The notes under the pieces were generated by a model that saw only the letters and a list, made by a program, of their open reading frames with translations, did no database searches and was not told the origin of the DNA. A stretch of DNA of 64,000 nt from Strix aluco. Its lineage: Eukaryota; Chordata; Aves; Strigiformes; Strigidae. Positions within the stretch are counted from its first letter, which is position 1, and each line of letters begins with the position of its first letter. Positions 12,739 to 25,860 of this stretch are shown here, piece by piece. The position numbers were made by a program, and so were the translations under genes. The stretch is taken from NCBI RefSeq assembly GCF_031877795.1, contig NC_133971.1, forward strand, positions 12,564,325-12,628,324, read 5' to 3'.

Positions 12739-14989
12739 TTTGGTTATTTACTTAATATTCAGAAGGTCATTGTTAATTTGTGGCAGAGGCACTATATTTA
12801 TGTCTTAGAATTCAAACTAATGGTAGGAACATGCAAAAAACTTCAATTATAAAGTAATCCTCACTGGAATCCAATGAGCTGTGTTTGAATGGAAAAAAAT
12901 CTCATCTTCATTTACTGTGCAGAGTAAAACTGTCATATCTCTTTGTCAAGTGTAATTTTGATTGAATTAAATTTACAGTATTTCACAGAGGAAAAAAACT
13001 TCAAATGAGAGCTTGCCTCCTCTCTGTCCTGAAGGCCTGAGAGGTGTTAACTGCAGTGATTCACAATAAAGGGTCCAAAGAAATGCTGAAGTACGGCTTT
13101 CTGTATTGATATGTAGTATATAATCTTAAATCCTCGTCTTATTTTGATTACATATTTCTGTAGAAAAAGTCAGAGAATAGCTACCAAAAAAATGAATAGA
13201 TGATCCTATTTATAATCTTGAAAATAATATGGAAAGTTACAGCAGTATGAAATAAATATTTGTAAGAACTGTAAATGCTACAAGAACTTCCAGGAATTAT
13301 TTTGGGGGTTTTTTTCTTCTTTTAATTGCTAAGTGATTTCTGGTTCATTTGTGTATATTTCTTCCCAGATCCATGTAGGATTTATAAAGTTTTAAGAGAG
13401 TAGAGATGATTCTTAGGTGCCAATATTTATGCTGATACTGATCAGCAAGAAGCATTATTTGCATGGTAATTGATTTTGTAGGACTGCAGTTTTTATAAAA
13501 TTTTGCTTCAACAGATTAATTGTATGTCAGTTAGTGGAATTACCCCATTTTGGGATTTCTGCATAGTTTTGTATGTAGCATGATGTTCTTTTTCTTATGT
13601 CAAATGTCCTATGAAATTCACAAAACAAAAAACTGGTTGTAACAGTGATGATCACTGGTTCCTAACCACTCTGCCTTATAAAAAGGAATGCCCCTAATGC
13701 AATTGAATCTTGTGCCCCATATGAAAGGCTTCAGGACATGGTTTTTCAGATTTTTACAGTAATCAGTTGCTTTTCTAGACCCTTTGCAGACAACGTTCTT
13801 TGATATCTTGAAAAGCAGTTACTGTGTATTCCCCATTAAAGTGCCTGAATGCTGCTGATTTGTTCATATACAGAAGGACTCTGTATTGTATGCACATTGA
13901 GTTCAATAAATCGCATTTTATGCATGTGCAAATAACTGCTTACACACAATTTACTTTTCTGGGACTGTCACACATTTCCACATTTAAACCCAAAGCCCTG
14001 TAGAAGTCCTATAGCTAGTAAGGTAGACATCATAGTGAATATAAAAATGGTTTCAGATAAGGATTATGTCCAGCTTAAGTACATTTTACATCCAGGTTTT
14101 CTAAAGCCCAACTGCTAGCAGAAAGCAGGACTTGGAATTTGGGAATGGAAAAAGAATGGAGAGATGTTTAGGCCATCATGTAAGTTTAGTCACACATGGA
14201 TATAAGGTGCTGGCAGCCAGTGGAAGCCCATAGGTGAAATCAGAAGGGCAAGAGCCGAGAAATATTCAGACAGCAGAGAAAACGTGAGAGGAAGGTAGGA
14301 GTAGGATAGCAAGGGAGGTTTGGGAAGGTGATTGGACTTCGCAGTGAGAAAGGCCTTGAAAAGTGGGGTAGAAGTTTTAGCATAGGAAAGCTGGAGGTTA
14401 TGGTGTGCATTCTGAGACAAGAGAAGTTTGGAATTTGAGGGTTTTCTCTAGAAAAAAATGAGATTTTGACTTCTGTGACAATATGTGTGTGGAGCTGAAA
14501 TGTCTGAGACAGGAGGCTAGGGAGGTTCAAGCTTTTCATGCAGGAGGAGGAGAAAAACTAAAAGTCTGGATCTGAGAAGGGTGGTGATTGAGTGGCTTTC
14601 GTTTGGGGAACTGGATGCTTCAGGGACTTGAGTTTGGTGGAGGGCTTGAGACTGAGTTAGAGCTTAGGACATGAGATCAAAAGTCAATGGGACATGCCTG
14701 CAGTCATTCACACAGGATAAGTGCCATCCTCTCATAAACCTCTTTAGCAATATATACGTTTTTCTTTGCTGGAAATACAGATCTCACAGCTTATTTTAAC
14801 TAGCAATCTTGCAATTTAGCTATTATATTAGTATAACCAGAATATGATGCCGCATGATGTGCATATGGGGGAAGGGTGGTGTTTATGCAAGAAGTTCCAG
14901 ATGATACCTTGTTTGTGAAAGCGATATGAAAACACTTTATCCTTGAAAAAGGTGCAGAATTCTGGGAAATTTTGGTCCATTTATCCATG
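12739..14989. other. RNF180 intron, no gene seen
   Basis: AT-rich in the first part; 14.1-14.7 kb is purine-rich on the plus strand (many GGAG/GAAG words), which produces open frames on the minus strand without protein character. No named repeat recognised. Confidence 0.5.
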
Positions 14990-16110
14990 CTGTCATCAGG
15001 TCTGCAGATGACAACAAATTGGAGGACCAGTTGGTAGACTCAGCGGCAGGGCTGTTACTCAGAGAGACCAAGACAGACTGGAGAAACAGGCTGAAACAGT
15101 AAAGCAGATGCTTCAGCAGATAAAAGTTCCTTTCAGCAGGGCATATAAAAAGAAAACCAGACCGAGGTAGAAGATGGAAATTATGACATAAAAGAGCATG
15201 TAGCAAACTACATTGGACTGTTGTTGGAACCCCACAGCAGTCTGGGTAGTTCAGAACACTCATATGTGATTTGGAAAAGTGATACATATACAGCTGATAA
15301 AGTTCATCAGTGGTACTAAATTATTCAGTTCACTGGTGATAGTAAATATGAACTCAACAGCTAACAGTTCTTTTCATCAGCAGCCTCGAGGAGGCAACAG
15401 AATGCACTCTGATCAGATCTGCAGAGGACAACAAATCAGAGAACAGGTTGATAGACAGCAGCAGGGTGGCCAGTGAGACCTAGACAGGCTGGAGAAGTGT
15501 GCTGAAAGGAACCTTGTGAAATTCAACAAGGACAAATGCTGAGTCCTGCACCTGGGAAGGAAGAGCCTCTGGCAATGGGACAGGTTGGGCACTGACAGCC
15601 TGGGGAGTAGCTTTGTGGAAAGGACCTGGGCATCCTGATGGAGAGCAAGCTGTGCGTCGGCTGGCAGCAAAGGAGGCCAACCGCATCCTGGGCTTTATGA
15701 ACAGCGTGATGTCTGAACAGCAGTAGCTGAGGGAAGTTTTTATCCCCTAGTACTCAGCAGATGATATCTAAAATACTACAATTTTGCCCACCCCCCAATA
15801 CAGGAAAGACAGCAGTAAATTGGAGCAGGTTTAGCAAAGGGCCTGGAGCACCTGACCTGTGAGGAGAGTCTGAGGGAGCTGGCTTGTTCAGTCTGGAGAA
15901 GGGTAGGCTTTGAGGAGGATCTCCAGGCAGCCTTACCGTACCTATAAGGAGACCACCAGGAGGACAGACCAGCTGTTCACAGTGGTGCATGGCAGGAGGA
16001 TGAGCGATAATGGATATGAGAGGTTCAGACTGCAAGTAAGAAAAACACACTGTGAGCACATTCAAGTGGTGGAGCGGTTGCCCACAGAGGCTATGCAATC
16101 TCCATAATAC
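14990..16110 (+). mobile_element. Old, rearranged CR1 LINE fragments
   Basis: Two related segments carry the RT box region: TCTGCAGATGACAACAAATT near 14999 and TCTGCAGAGGACAACAAATC near 15419 (diverged 'ADDNKLG' block). After the second come recognisable CR1 ORF2 words: ERNLVKFNKDKC near 15510, 'LHLGRK' near 15550, and 'VVHGRRMSDNGYERFRLQV' at about 15980-16040. Stops and frameshifts are frequent, so this is an old, non-functional copy, probably two insertions or an internal duplication. Confidence 0.8.
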
Positions 16111-16136
16111 AGAATATTCACTATGTTGAGCTGTAA

Positions 16137-16575
16137 ATTAGCTATTGCCACTTAAGAAAAGAGATCTGGGTAATACTGTGATTAGTTTTCTGAAAACATT
16201 CAATGTGCAGCCATAGTCAAAATGTAAGCAGGAATTATTAGGATCATAACAAAATGGAAAACATTATGTCATTGTCTAGATTTGTGGTGATCCCACATCT
16301 CAAGTTTTGCATATAATTTTAGATTACATCATCTCAAAGAAGGATAAAGCATGGTGAAGCATAATGTGTAAAGGGTGATCTGAAATATGGAAGCTTTTCC
16401 ATGTGAAGGAAATTTACAAGTTTTTTGTTTGGAAAGGATATTACAAAAAACAGATACAAGAGGCCTGTAAAACTATGAATGGCATAAAGATGTTTTAGGA
16501 AAGATTGTTCACTGTCTCTCAGAGGCATTCTTGCATTAGCAATTATATCAGCCATCACAGATAGTGCAAAAAAAA
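16137..16575 (+). mobile_element. Very old CR1/L3-type LINE remnant
   Basis: In order: AAGAGATCTGGGTAATACTG ('RDLGVI'), CAATGTGCAGCCATAGTCAA ('QCAAAVK'), TTATTAGGATCATAA, CCACATCTCAAGTTTTGCAT ('PHLEYC'), then AAACTATGAATGGCATAAAG and GATTGTTCACTGTCTCTCAG. This order matches the 3' third of old amniote CR1 ORF2. It belongs to an older layer than the copies at 11.6 and 36 kb. Confidence 0.72.
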
Positions 16576-19500
16576 AAAAATGGTGCTGAGGGCCAGACGT
16601 CAACATTTGCATTTTAGGCAACAGGGGCAACTTACTTCCAGTCCCAAGGGCTGAATGCCTATTAGTGGTTGAAGCATATTACTGGAACACATCAGAGCTC
16701 TCAGAGTGCATCTTCTGATTTAGTTTCACCTTAAAGGAAATCAATTTATTTCCTCTAAGACTACTCCACCAAGGGACACAAAGCATAGTAACTGGAGGCG
16801 ATACGAGATCTCGTTCAAAAGTACGCACAGACACGTGCAAGGAAGGAAAATCCTGTCGATGCCAATTTAACACACTATTCTGGGCACAGTTTCCAAAGCA
16901 CTGGGGTCCTAAGCTGCTGGGTGCTGCAAGGGCACATATGGGAAGGAATCAGTCTGTATTTGCCTTTTTTCCTATAGTCTTTCAGTAGCTCTGTCTGCTG
17001 CAGCTCATAATCAGAAAGAAGAGACTGCATCAAAATGACCTTGGTACATCTGATTACCTAAGAACACTTCTTAGGTAATTTAATTTTACATGAGCACTTA
17101 CAATGTAAATGGTTATTATAGCCTTGCATATTATTCATTTGGGCACATTTTTAGAGTGAAATTTTCCGTCTCATATCTTACATTCTTTAGTCAAAGCAAA
17201 ATGAGGTCAGTAAATTTATAAAATTGGGAGAATATTTTAAATTGTCTGTAGTCTTATTTTGAGTATTACTAGTACCTCAACAGGAGATTGCAAAAACTGG
17301 CAGGGACACATGCAACAGGTATGCCTATGGTGAAAATCCTTTTTTATTTGCATTCTTTGGTGGGTATAAAAGTGTGATTTGCACAAAGCATTGTTTTTGT
17401 TATCTAGTAACAGGTTTCCACTAACAGTATGCCAGACTGCTGGCACTGGCTTGCATACACATGTGATTTGAGTGGAAATTCTTGTTCAGGGTATAGAAAC
17501 ACAGGCATGCACAAAGAAAGTTAAGTAAAATATATGTTTTAACAAATACGTGACTGTGTATAAATTATTTAGGAACTGTTTTCATCAAATGATATAGGGT
17601 TTCTTTTATAAAAAGGAGCAAATAGATTAGAAGGGGTTTGAAGCTCCCTCAGCTATTCTGTTTCATAATACAAACCCCTACTCCATGTTGCTGTACAGTT
17701 TTTGAGGAACTCTACAGCTCTCAATTTTTATCTGTAGATGGCTAGAATCAGATGCAGAGACATGGCTTATTTCCACTCCGGCTGGATAGACAGACATATA
17801 AAGGTATTTTTCATGTCAGAATTTGTTAAAGACAGTAGTTACAGGGCGGATCATAGAATCTGCAGTAACCTTTGTGTATGATCATACGGGGTTTCTAAAT
17901 GTGATCCTTTGTTCCAGTACTGTACACAAGTTTATATGGTAATATACTTCAGGGAAAATAAACTGTTCTCATTCTTTGTCAGCCTCTGTTAAGTCGTAGA
18001 ATTTGGTTTACGTAATAATTGTACTACTGACCTTTTCAGATGAAGCTTAATCAGTTTACAGATGGTAAAAAAGAGACTATTTCAACAATGGAATTGAAAT
18101 CTGTTCCACATAACTGGCTGTCAACTTTGGATAGCTTTACTCACATGCAGGGAAGCCACAGGGATTACACATGCTGTATAGTAAGCAGTTCCTGATTGTA
18201 TACATACTTTTAATACAGCACCAACAATTTTTCTGTGGCTTTCTGTAGGAAGAGCAATTAGAGAATACTGAAACTGCTGTTCCTGAATGTAGAATGACTA
18301 CATTATAAAGTCTAATCTGTGATAAACTCAATGCAGGTTTGCTTAAGGTGAGTTGCACAGACATGCAAACAAGGATAAAATGTGTCCAAACTAATGTAGC
18401 TACATGTTTGCATAATTCCCTGATTATCGCTGTTGATCCAAACCCAGCCTCTAGCATTTTGTGTTATATTTACTTTAAGTACAGAAATAAATGAAAAGAA
18501 AGCACAGGTAGCAGTCTTGACTAAGATCCTCCAGAGAGGATAATACACACTAAATTTCACATGTAAAAAGCAAAGTGAATGATATATCATTAGTGATAAC
18601 ATTTAATGCCATTTGCAAATTAAATTAAAAAACAGAACATAACATCATATATTGAGGTTTCTATTTGAGAATAATGTTTACAAGTGTTAGAAAAGAAATT
18701 TATAAATACAGGTTTGAAATTGAGGTAAGTTTTTAAATGAGTGTTTTTCAAGTAAATTGCATCTTGACAGAGGGATATGTAAAGAGGACTAATATTTTTC
18801 AGAATTTTGTTACCAATTACTAATGTTATTTTTTCAGTAATCGAGATACTGTTTTAAATTAATGTAATTTTAATTTAACATAATCTAAAGTATAGCATAA
18901 AAACCAAGGAGGTACGTATCACACTTTAAACAGATCTTCAGCATCTTTAAGCAGATGTTTAACTCATGGAGTTGCATAAAATTTTTTGGTATTATAATCT
19001 AAAACTCTTTAGAAGCAAATCCCTGGAAATTTTAACTTTTTTTTCCTAGATGCAGTATAGCATATTTAGCTGTGGGACAAATCTTAGCCCACTTATAATC
19101 ACTGAAAACCGTCATAAAATATCATCACTCTCTTGACGAGCATGAAGATTTCATGTATAGTTTCCAAAATAAAATAAATAATGTTGAAGAGATTCTGATG
19201 TATACAGATCTAAAAGCTTAGTATCTGTACATGAGAAACTGATCCAAATTGTCATTAAAATTAAAAAATTAAAAGAAATGCAACAATGTCTAACAGTGAG
19301 TGATTCTCCAAAGGAAGAATTTCTGTATCTCAGTAGTCTAGTCAAATTTCAAAGTAAAGCAATCATTAAATGAATACAGGAGGAAGAGTTTACCTTTGTA
19401 ATTTGAAGTAAAAAGGTCTCTGATGAACTGTCTTAAAAACGGTACCAAAGAGAGAAAATACTTTTCTTTGGAAGGTGTGGAAACAATTGTACTATAAAAG

Positions 19501-20916
19501 TTTTGGGCAAAATATTGATTCAGAAAAAAATACAAAGAAAAAATAGATACCCACCACTGAAAAGGAAAAATATTGAAATTCCAGCAGAGTTCTGTATTAG
19601 GACACTTTTTAAAAATATGTTTCTCAGTTTCCTTGAATAAGATCTGAGAATGTTAAAATGAAAATTACAGGCGTGTGAACACCAATTATACACAATTATT
19701 TCTATTAGTCAAAAACAGAAGATTAAGGAATTTCAAGGAGGCTTAATTAAGGTAGACTAGAAGGCAGCACGGCAGTAGCTTAAAACTGAGGAACACACGC
19801 TGAGGCACACTGATGTGCAGTGGTGCATACAGAAAGGGACACTTCCTACCCACTTGGAGACACCAAAAGCCATCATGTCAGTGCAGGGGAAAAGAATCTG
19901 GGCAGCTCAGCAAAGACCTGTTTTTCGAAATCAAAGAATGCATCATAAAGATTGAGAGTTACCTGAAAAATGGAACAAAAATCTAGACCAGTATGACTGC
20001 ATTCCCTCCTTGTCTTTCATCAGAACTGGACGGATCTTCTGCCTTTGCAGCGCAGCTCCCAGCCTCTTTCCTGTCCCACCATCCGCTGTCTAATACAGCT
20101 GTACAGACACTTCTTTAACCTCGTATCTTGACATATACAAGAACTATGCTCCTACAGTACTTCTCTTACTACATAGAGAAGTCAGGGGAGGAATGAAGAG
20201 GAAGGACCTTTTGGTAGGACCCCACACTCAAGTCATTCTTGGGAGTCACAGGATTTTTCTTCTGCTTGAAAGGCTGTGTTTGCATCTGCCTGTATATTTT
20301 TAAGGTATTATCAGCATACAAACAGTAGGATAAAAATTGAATTTTAACCTGGTATGTATCATATAGAGACATAATATTAAAGCAAGGAGTTATTTGGAAG
20401 AGTGTTTTGAAAAAAAAATTTCAAATACTAGAAATAGGAATTCAAATGTATGTGCACTGTTGAACTATGTGTGTACACATCTGTATGTACCTCAATTACT
20501 GAAGAATTCAGATGAGTATACTTAGAAAATCCAGATATTAATTACTGAAGAGATTACAGTATATGGAACCTTTTACTTTTGGATCACTGAATCAAAATCA
20601 GTGGAAGAATGCACCAAAAGAGAGGTTTCATATGTCTGGATAAAATAAGCAGATAGCATTATTTTACCAAATCCAAACAAACAAGCATGTTCTTTTCCAG
20701 ACATGAAAGACAGAGTTACTTTTTAAATCTCGAAATCAAGTCCACAAAGAGCTTCTTATCCAACAAAGTGAGGAAACCTAACAATGAGGTGTGAGATTTC
20801 CTGCTTCCATTTGTTCTGTAAATAACTGGGGGAAGGAGGGTTAACTTTTTTTTTTTTTTTTACTCAATGTGATTGGTTTTATAAAGATTTTTATCTCCTA
20901 GTCTGTTTTTCAGCAG
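16576..20916 (+). other. RNF180 terminal intron, last part
   Basis: AT-rich intron running to the acceptor at 20916. A perfect 12-bp inverted repeat with a 3-nt loop lies at 17053-17079. A run of 16 T at 20846-20861 lies about 55 nt upstream of the acceptor. No other exon seen. Confidence 0.6.
17053..17079. repeat. Perfect 12-bp stem, 3-nt loop hairpin
   Basis: ATTACCTAAGAA at 17053-17064 and its exact complement at 17068-17079, around CAC. No T-run or other context suggests a function. Confidence 0.85.
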
Positions 20917-21116
20917 GTTTTCAAAGACGCTCAGGTACTGTAACAAGGAGGCATTTCCCACATGCTGCTCACAGGATGGACTACATGGACTTTGAGGATG
21001 ATAGCCGTGGATGGCGATTTGATATGGACATGGTGATAATCTACATTTATTCAGTCAACTGGGTAATAGGATTTATTGTGTTCTGTTTTCTTTGTTATTT
21101 GTTTTTCCCTTTTTAG
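20917..21116 (+). CDS. RNF180: RNF180, terminal coding exon with C-terminal membrane anchor
   Basis: The exon opens with two bases that complete the split glycine codon from the 729-854 exon and reads 65 further codons to TAG at 21114-21116. The sequence includes [20 protein letters not shown] and ends in a strongly hydrophobic tail ([20 protein letters not shown], then CYLFFPF) that forms the C-terminal transmembrane anchor. It matches the C-terminus of mammalian RNF180 very closely. The acceptor is a tandem CAGCAG at 20911-20916. I place the boundary at the distal AG because that keeps the length of mammalian RNF180; the proximal AG would add one alanine. Confidence 0.96.
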
Positions 21117-21570
21117 TCTGTAGTAACCACAGTTAAGGAAGACAGAGTCATGTGAACCACAGTATGTGAATAGAAAAAACTTGAAGAAGTCAAACTCTTT
21201 GATACTGCGTTTTTATAATTCAGAATTGTAATAGACTGCATCAAGCATGCTGTGAGGCTATTTGATACTTCTGCTATGTGTGACAAAGTACTTGAAATTG
21301 GTTCCAAATATAATGTGAAATCCAGATCATACTTCATTCAGTGGGAGTTTTGCCTTGATTTTGGTAGGAACAGGATTTACCCCTAATATATAAAATAATT
21401 ACTCTGTAGAAATATAGAATACTGCTTGTTCTTAGGGGAGTTCTGTGTACTACAAAAGAATATGATCGATAGAATCATTTTGGGGTTTGACTCTTACATT
21501 GGCACACTTTTTCATTGGTGCTTCAGTTCCTCACACATAAAAGCAATAAAGATGCTTCTCATTCATAGTC
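21117..21570 (+). other. RNF180: RNF180 3' untranslated region (proximal)
   Basis: Follows the stop codon. The first canonical AATAAA is at 21545-21550, so a transcript end near 21565-21575 is plausible. Longer 3'UTR forms cannot be excluded. Confidence 0.6.
21545..21550 (+). terminator. Candidate polyadenylation signal (AATAAA) for RNF180
   Basis: Canonical hexamer about 430 nt after the RNF180 stop. It is the first one on the plus strand after the stop; no transcript data are available here. Confidence 0.5.
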
Positions 21571-24500
21571 AAATCTTTTGAGAACAGGAGATTATAAGCA
21601 CTGCAGTGCTGCACCATGCATTGTATAGACGTTCATTAGAGCTATTTCAATGGCATAATCCAAATCCTCGAAAATTTTGACAATTGATACCTGTTAGCAT
21701 TCTGCTGTGGGGATGTGCTGCACACAATGCCTGAAATTTTGAGCCAAAAAGAGAAATGATACTGCACAGTGTGCTGACAGTTCCATCTTTTCAGCAAATG
21801 GCAGTCAGAAGGAATCAACTAACAACCCCAGGTTCTGCACATTAAAGCGACCATTTTTGTGCAGGTTGCCAGAGTAGCACTGTACCTTTTTTAACCCACC
21901 CAGATGAGTGTGTTTGGATCCAGCAAGACAGCTAATGGAGGGCAAGCAGCAGGCCTGCTGACTATGATGCTGTGAGACACTAGTAAATATTGGAGAAAGA
22001 AGCATTCTCCAGTGTAAGAAATCAGTATAATTTTTAAATTGCTGTAACAATTTGAGGATACACTCAAGTGTGGACTCACCAGGACTATATGTCTCCAGGG
22101 GGATCGTATAAGAGGACATAGTATTTATTTGCACCTTTCGTGTGAAACAATTCTAAAGCACTTTATAGTTACTCTATATATAGATTGCTGAGTTACAGTT
22201 ACAGAACTGCAGCCAGTTCAGCAATCATTCCATATTTGCTGCTTTACACAGTATTTTCAAATGAAAGTGAAAGAGCATCTATTAAATTATAAATAGGATA
22301 TTGGAAAATATTGCGGGAATCAGGTGCTGAAGAATGGTACGAGGTAGTTCAGGGGCGTACTTTTCAGGAAGGTACAAGGAAGCCTTTATTTCTAAGGGCA
22401 TGACCCTGAAAAATACACTGTGGTTTCATCAAGAAGAGCATGTGAGTATGTGTATGTAGTCCCTCTGGTATCAGGATTTGTGTGGGAGACCTGTGGTTCT
22501 TCAGTAGGTGGTGTACTCCCCTGTTCTAGCAGAGAACAAGGAGAAATGTGTTGTGGAAGGTGCCATCTGCCCAATATGATGAAATGGAATGATTTCAGGG
22601 GTTTTATTAAGCATGTGTTTATGCTTCTTTACTGGAGCAGGGCCAGCATGGTCAGTCTTTTATAGGCTATAAAGTGGTCAGGACCAGAAACTTTCACTTA
22701 ATCTGAAAAACAGCAGTAAATCAGCTACTAATATTTAGTTTTCTTACAGGCTGCAGAGAATAATCTCTTGGAGAATATATATGTAGGATTAAAAATTACA
22801 AGTCTAGTAACACTGATTGGACTAAATAACTTTTGCCATCTTTTTAAAGTTATGCAAATTTAAGCAGATATCATAATTGAAATTCACTATCACCATCACA
22901 GTCATGGTTCTGACAGAAATGCATTTTCTGTAATAGCAGTATATCCAGTTACTTTGTCTCTACCTAAAGGTGATTGACTCCATTACAGGTGGCATATGCA
23001 TAACATTTTAAAAACTTTCAAGGTTGTAGTAGAACATTTGGTGAATTACCCTCTTTATATTGATACAAACAAGTCTTTTAAAAATTAGGTTTTTTAGGTC
23101 ATAGGCTCATGTTTTGCTACATGCAGATGTAGGTCTGTATGCTCAAATATTATCAATAATTCTAAACATTTTTCTCATCTATGCCAGGACTGGTATTCTA
23201 ACTGCAATTTTTGTTGTGTCTCTAATCTTATGAATTTACTGCTCTTATCTCAGCAAAGAGAGGGACTGATTCATCTATTAAGCCAAAATTGCTTCTATCT
23301 TTTGATCTCAGAAAATATTAAAATAAAAAGATGTTATGAAAAATTACTTTAACTTAGCTGACATAGTCTGAAATTCCAGTAATAACATAATTTAAAATTA
23401 TTTAACCAGGATATCTGAAAAGCATTATCCTTAAGTAACTATTCCAAAATATATTGAGACATAAGAAACATACTATAGGTACTAACTAATATAAGAAAAA
23501 GTTACTTACATCAGTTTTAATAGCATGTTACCATGGTTTTATTCTGAAAAGGGCAACAAAAGAGAGTAAAAAATCCAATGCAATATTGACCCCTTTTGTA
23601 TGTTTATAGCAAGAATTGATGACTAAGGGTGGCTGCATTTTCGTAAATTTAGTAGGAGTGACAATTTTGTATGGCATTTCTAACTGTGTAACTCTACCTT
23701 TCTTCGAGGCCTAAACAAGAAACTGTTTCTTGGGCTATATTGTTTTCCTTCATATTTGTTGTTATTAATTCCAGGGGATAATTAGTTTTAAAAGATTACA
23801 AATGTACATAATGAAGACTGTTGCAACTCTGAGACATCCTTCATAGGAAAACACCTAAAAGGCATAGAGTGGAGCTATTTGTCCTTTATTGCTTTTTTGA
23901 GATACATGCTTTTGTAAAAATACAATAAAAATTCAAAGGCTCAAATCTGGTTTTCCTTGAAGTCTGCCTGTAAAATGCTGTTGATATTGTTGGAGCAAGA
24001 GCAGGTCCTTTGTAAGCAATTTTCTGGTTGAATTGATCCTGTTCTGCCAGGTTGTCTTTCTTATCTACAATAGTATTAAAATGTTTGTAATAAAATTTGT
24101 TTGTAATATTTTGCACTCATTTCACTAGATTTTGCTTGGTGGAATTAAAATTTAATATTTTTTTCAATCAATGTCTTGTTTGTTATTTATTCTGTTTCTG
24201 CTCAGGGTTCAGCTAGGGTTTGTTGAATTTTTTTACTACTGTGATTAACTCTTTTCATACTAGCAGCCTTGAATTTGTTTCAGTACTTTCCAGGAAACAG
24301 TCAGCTTCTGTCAGAAATCATCCTCGGGCAAGGTGTGGATCTTTACACATTCTGATAATGAAGATTACTCAGTCCTGGTGCTGTTAGTCCAGACCAGTTA
24401 ACTGTTGAAGGCAGCAGAAATCCAGGACAAGACTAAATTTAGCTTTGACAAGCAAAGGGACTTTGTGCACACTCAGAAGTGTGTGAGTTTCTTGCCTAGC

Positions 24501-25199
24501 AGTGGCTATGTTTGTAGCTTTCCTACCAAGGTCCAGTCATCTTGCTTCCCTTACACAATTTGAAAAAAAATTCCCAAGCAATAGCTGCACAGGGAGTAGC
24601 CACTGTGAAACACAACAGATTCTTTCACAGCTGTGTACCTGCCCACAGAAGCTGAGATCTAAGCCTTTACCAGTACACTACATACACATACACACTTGAA
24701 ATATTTACCGTATGTCAACAACAACATTATCACAGTTGGTGATACTGAGATGGAAAAGGATGATGAAGAAGCAGAGTTTAGATTTATTTGCTTATTTTTC
24801 GAGAAAAGTAGTGCTGATAAGATGGACCTCTGGGAGGAATAGTAGCTATTATAGCTATCAAGTGACAAGTAACCATCTTGATGGTGTGTAGTGTTGCATT
24901 TGTGTATGTGTTTTCAGCATCTTTTGTCCTTGGCAATCCTGACCACTTCATAAATGTGGGATGCACAGTCCCCTCTGGGGAATTCCAGGTCTGTACAAGG
25001 GGAGTCACAAGTAGACGGAAGAGACAAACGTGGGACATCAAGAGCATTCTGCTGGTGTTCAGCCCTGCACCCAGGAAGATGCTGAGAGAAAGGAGGCAAG
25101 ATGTGCTGTGGATTGCTCTGGGCTAGATGTGGAGCAAGACAACAAACTCTCCTTAGAGATGCCCTTTATTTAGCAGAAAGGGCTAAGACAGACAGTAAC
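21571..25199. other. Intergenic, no gene recognised
   Basis: Mostly AT-rich. A somewhat GC-richer tract at 24.88-25.13 kb has an 82-codon plus-strand open frame preceded by TGTGTTTTCAG, with no recognisable domain. It abuts a CR1 fragment and may be repeat-derived. Confidence 0.45.
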
Positions 25200-25860
25200 A
25201 GCAGACAGTAAGGTGGACTTAAAACTGACTGAACAGCCAAGCTCCAGGGGTTTTGATCAGTGGCAGAAAGTCTACCTGGCGGCAAGTTACTAGTGGTGTA
25301 CCCCAGGGGTCAAAACTGGGTCCTATCCTGTTCATCATTTTCATTAATGATCCGAATGCTGGGGCAGAGCATACCCTCAGCAAGTTGCAGAGGTCAAAAC
25401 TGGGAGGATACACCAGAGGGTTATGCTGCTGTCCAGTGGGACCTCAACAGGCTGCAGAAATGTACTGAAAGGAACCTCATACACTTCAACAAAGAGAAGT
25501 GCAAAGTCTTGCACCTGGAAACAGCTCCATGCCCCACCCCAGTACATGCTGGGGGTTACCCAGCTGGAAAGCAGCTCTGCAGGAGAACTTGGTGGACACC
25601 AAGTTGAGTATGAGCCAGCAATGCACCCTTGAATCAAGAAAGCTAATGGTATCTTGGGCTGCATTAGGTGGAGCGTGACCAGCAGGTCAAGGGAGGTGAT
25701 CCCTCCCTTCTACTCAGTACTGGTGGGGCCACACCTGGGGTGCTATGTCCAGTTCTGGACTCCCCTGTACAACAGAAATACTGATCTACTAGAGAGAGTC
25801 CAGCAAAGGGCCACTAAGATGATTAAGGGACTAGAGCATCTCTTATATGAGTGATTCTGT
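25200..25860 (+). mobile_element. Degraded CR1 LINE fragment
   Basis: Plus-strand CR1 ORF2 words in order: '[21 protein letters not shown]' region (25290-25350), 'EHTLSKL' with the catalytic FADD block lost, 'ERNLIHFNKEKCKVLHL' (25465-25520), '[20 protein letters not shown]' (25675-25735), 'RATKMIKGLEHLLYE' (25805-25854). The deletion of the RT active-site block and several frameshifts make it inert. Confidence 0.9.

Noticed and set aside
14190..14539. Overlapping minus-strand frames of 76 and 99 codons
   Set aside because: They arise from a purine-rich plus strand and have no protein-like character.
24878..25126. 82-codon plus-strand frame after TGTGTTTTCAG
   Set aside because: The content is unrecognised and it lies right beside a degraded CR1; not enough to call an exon.
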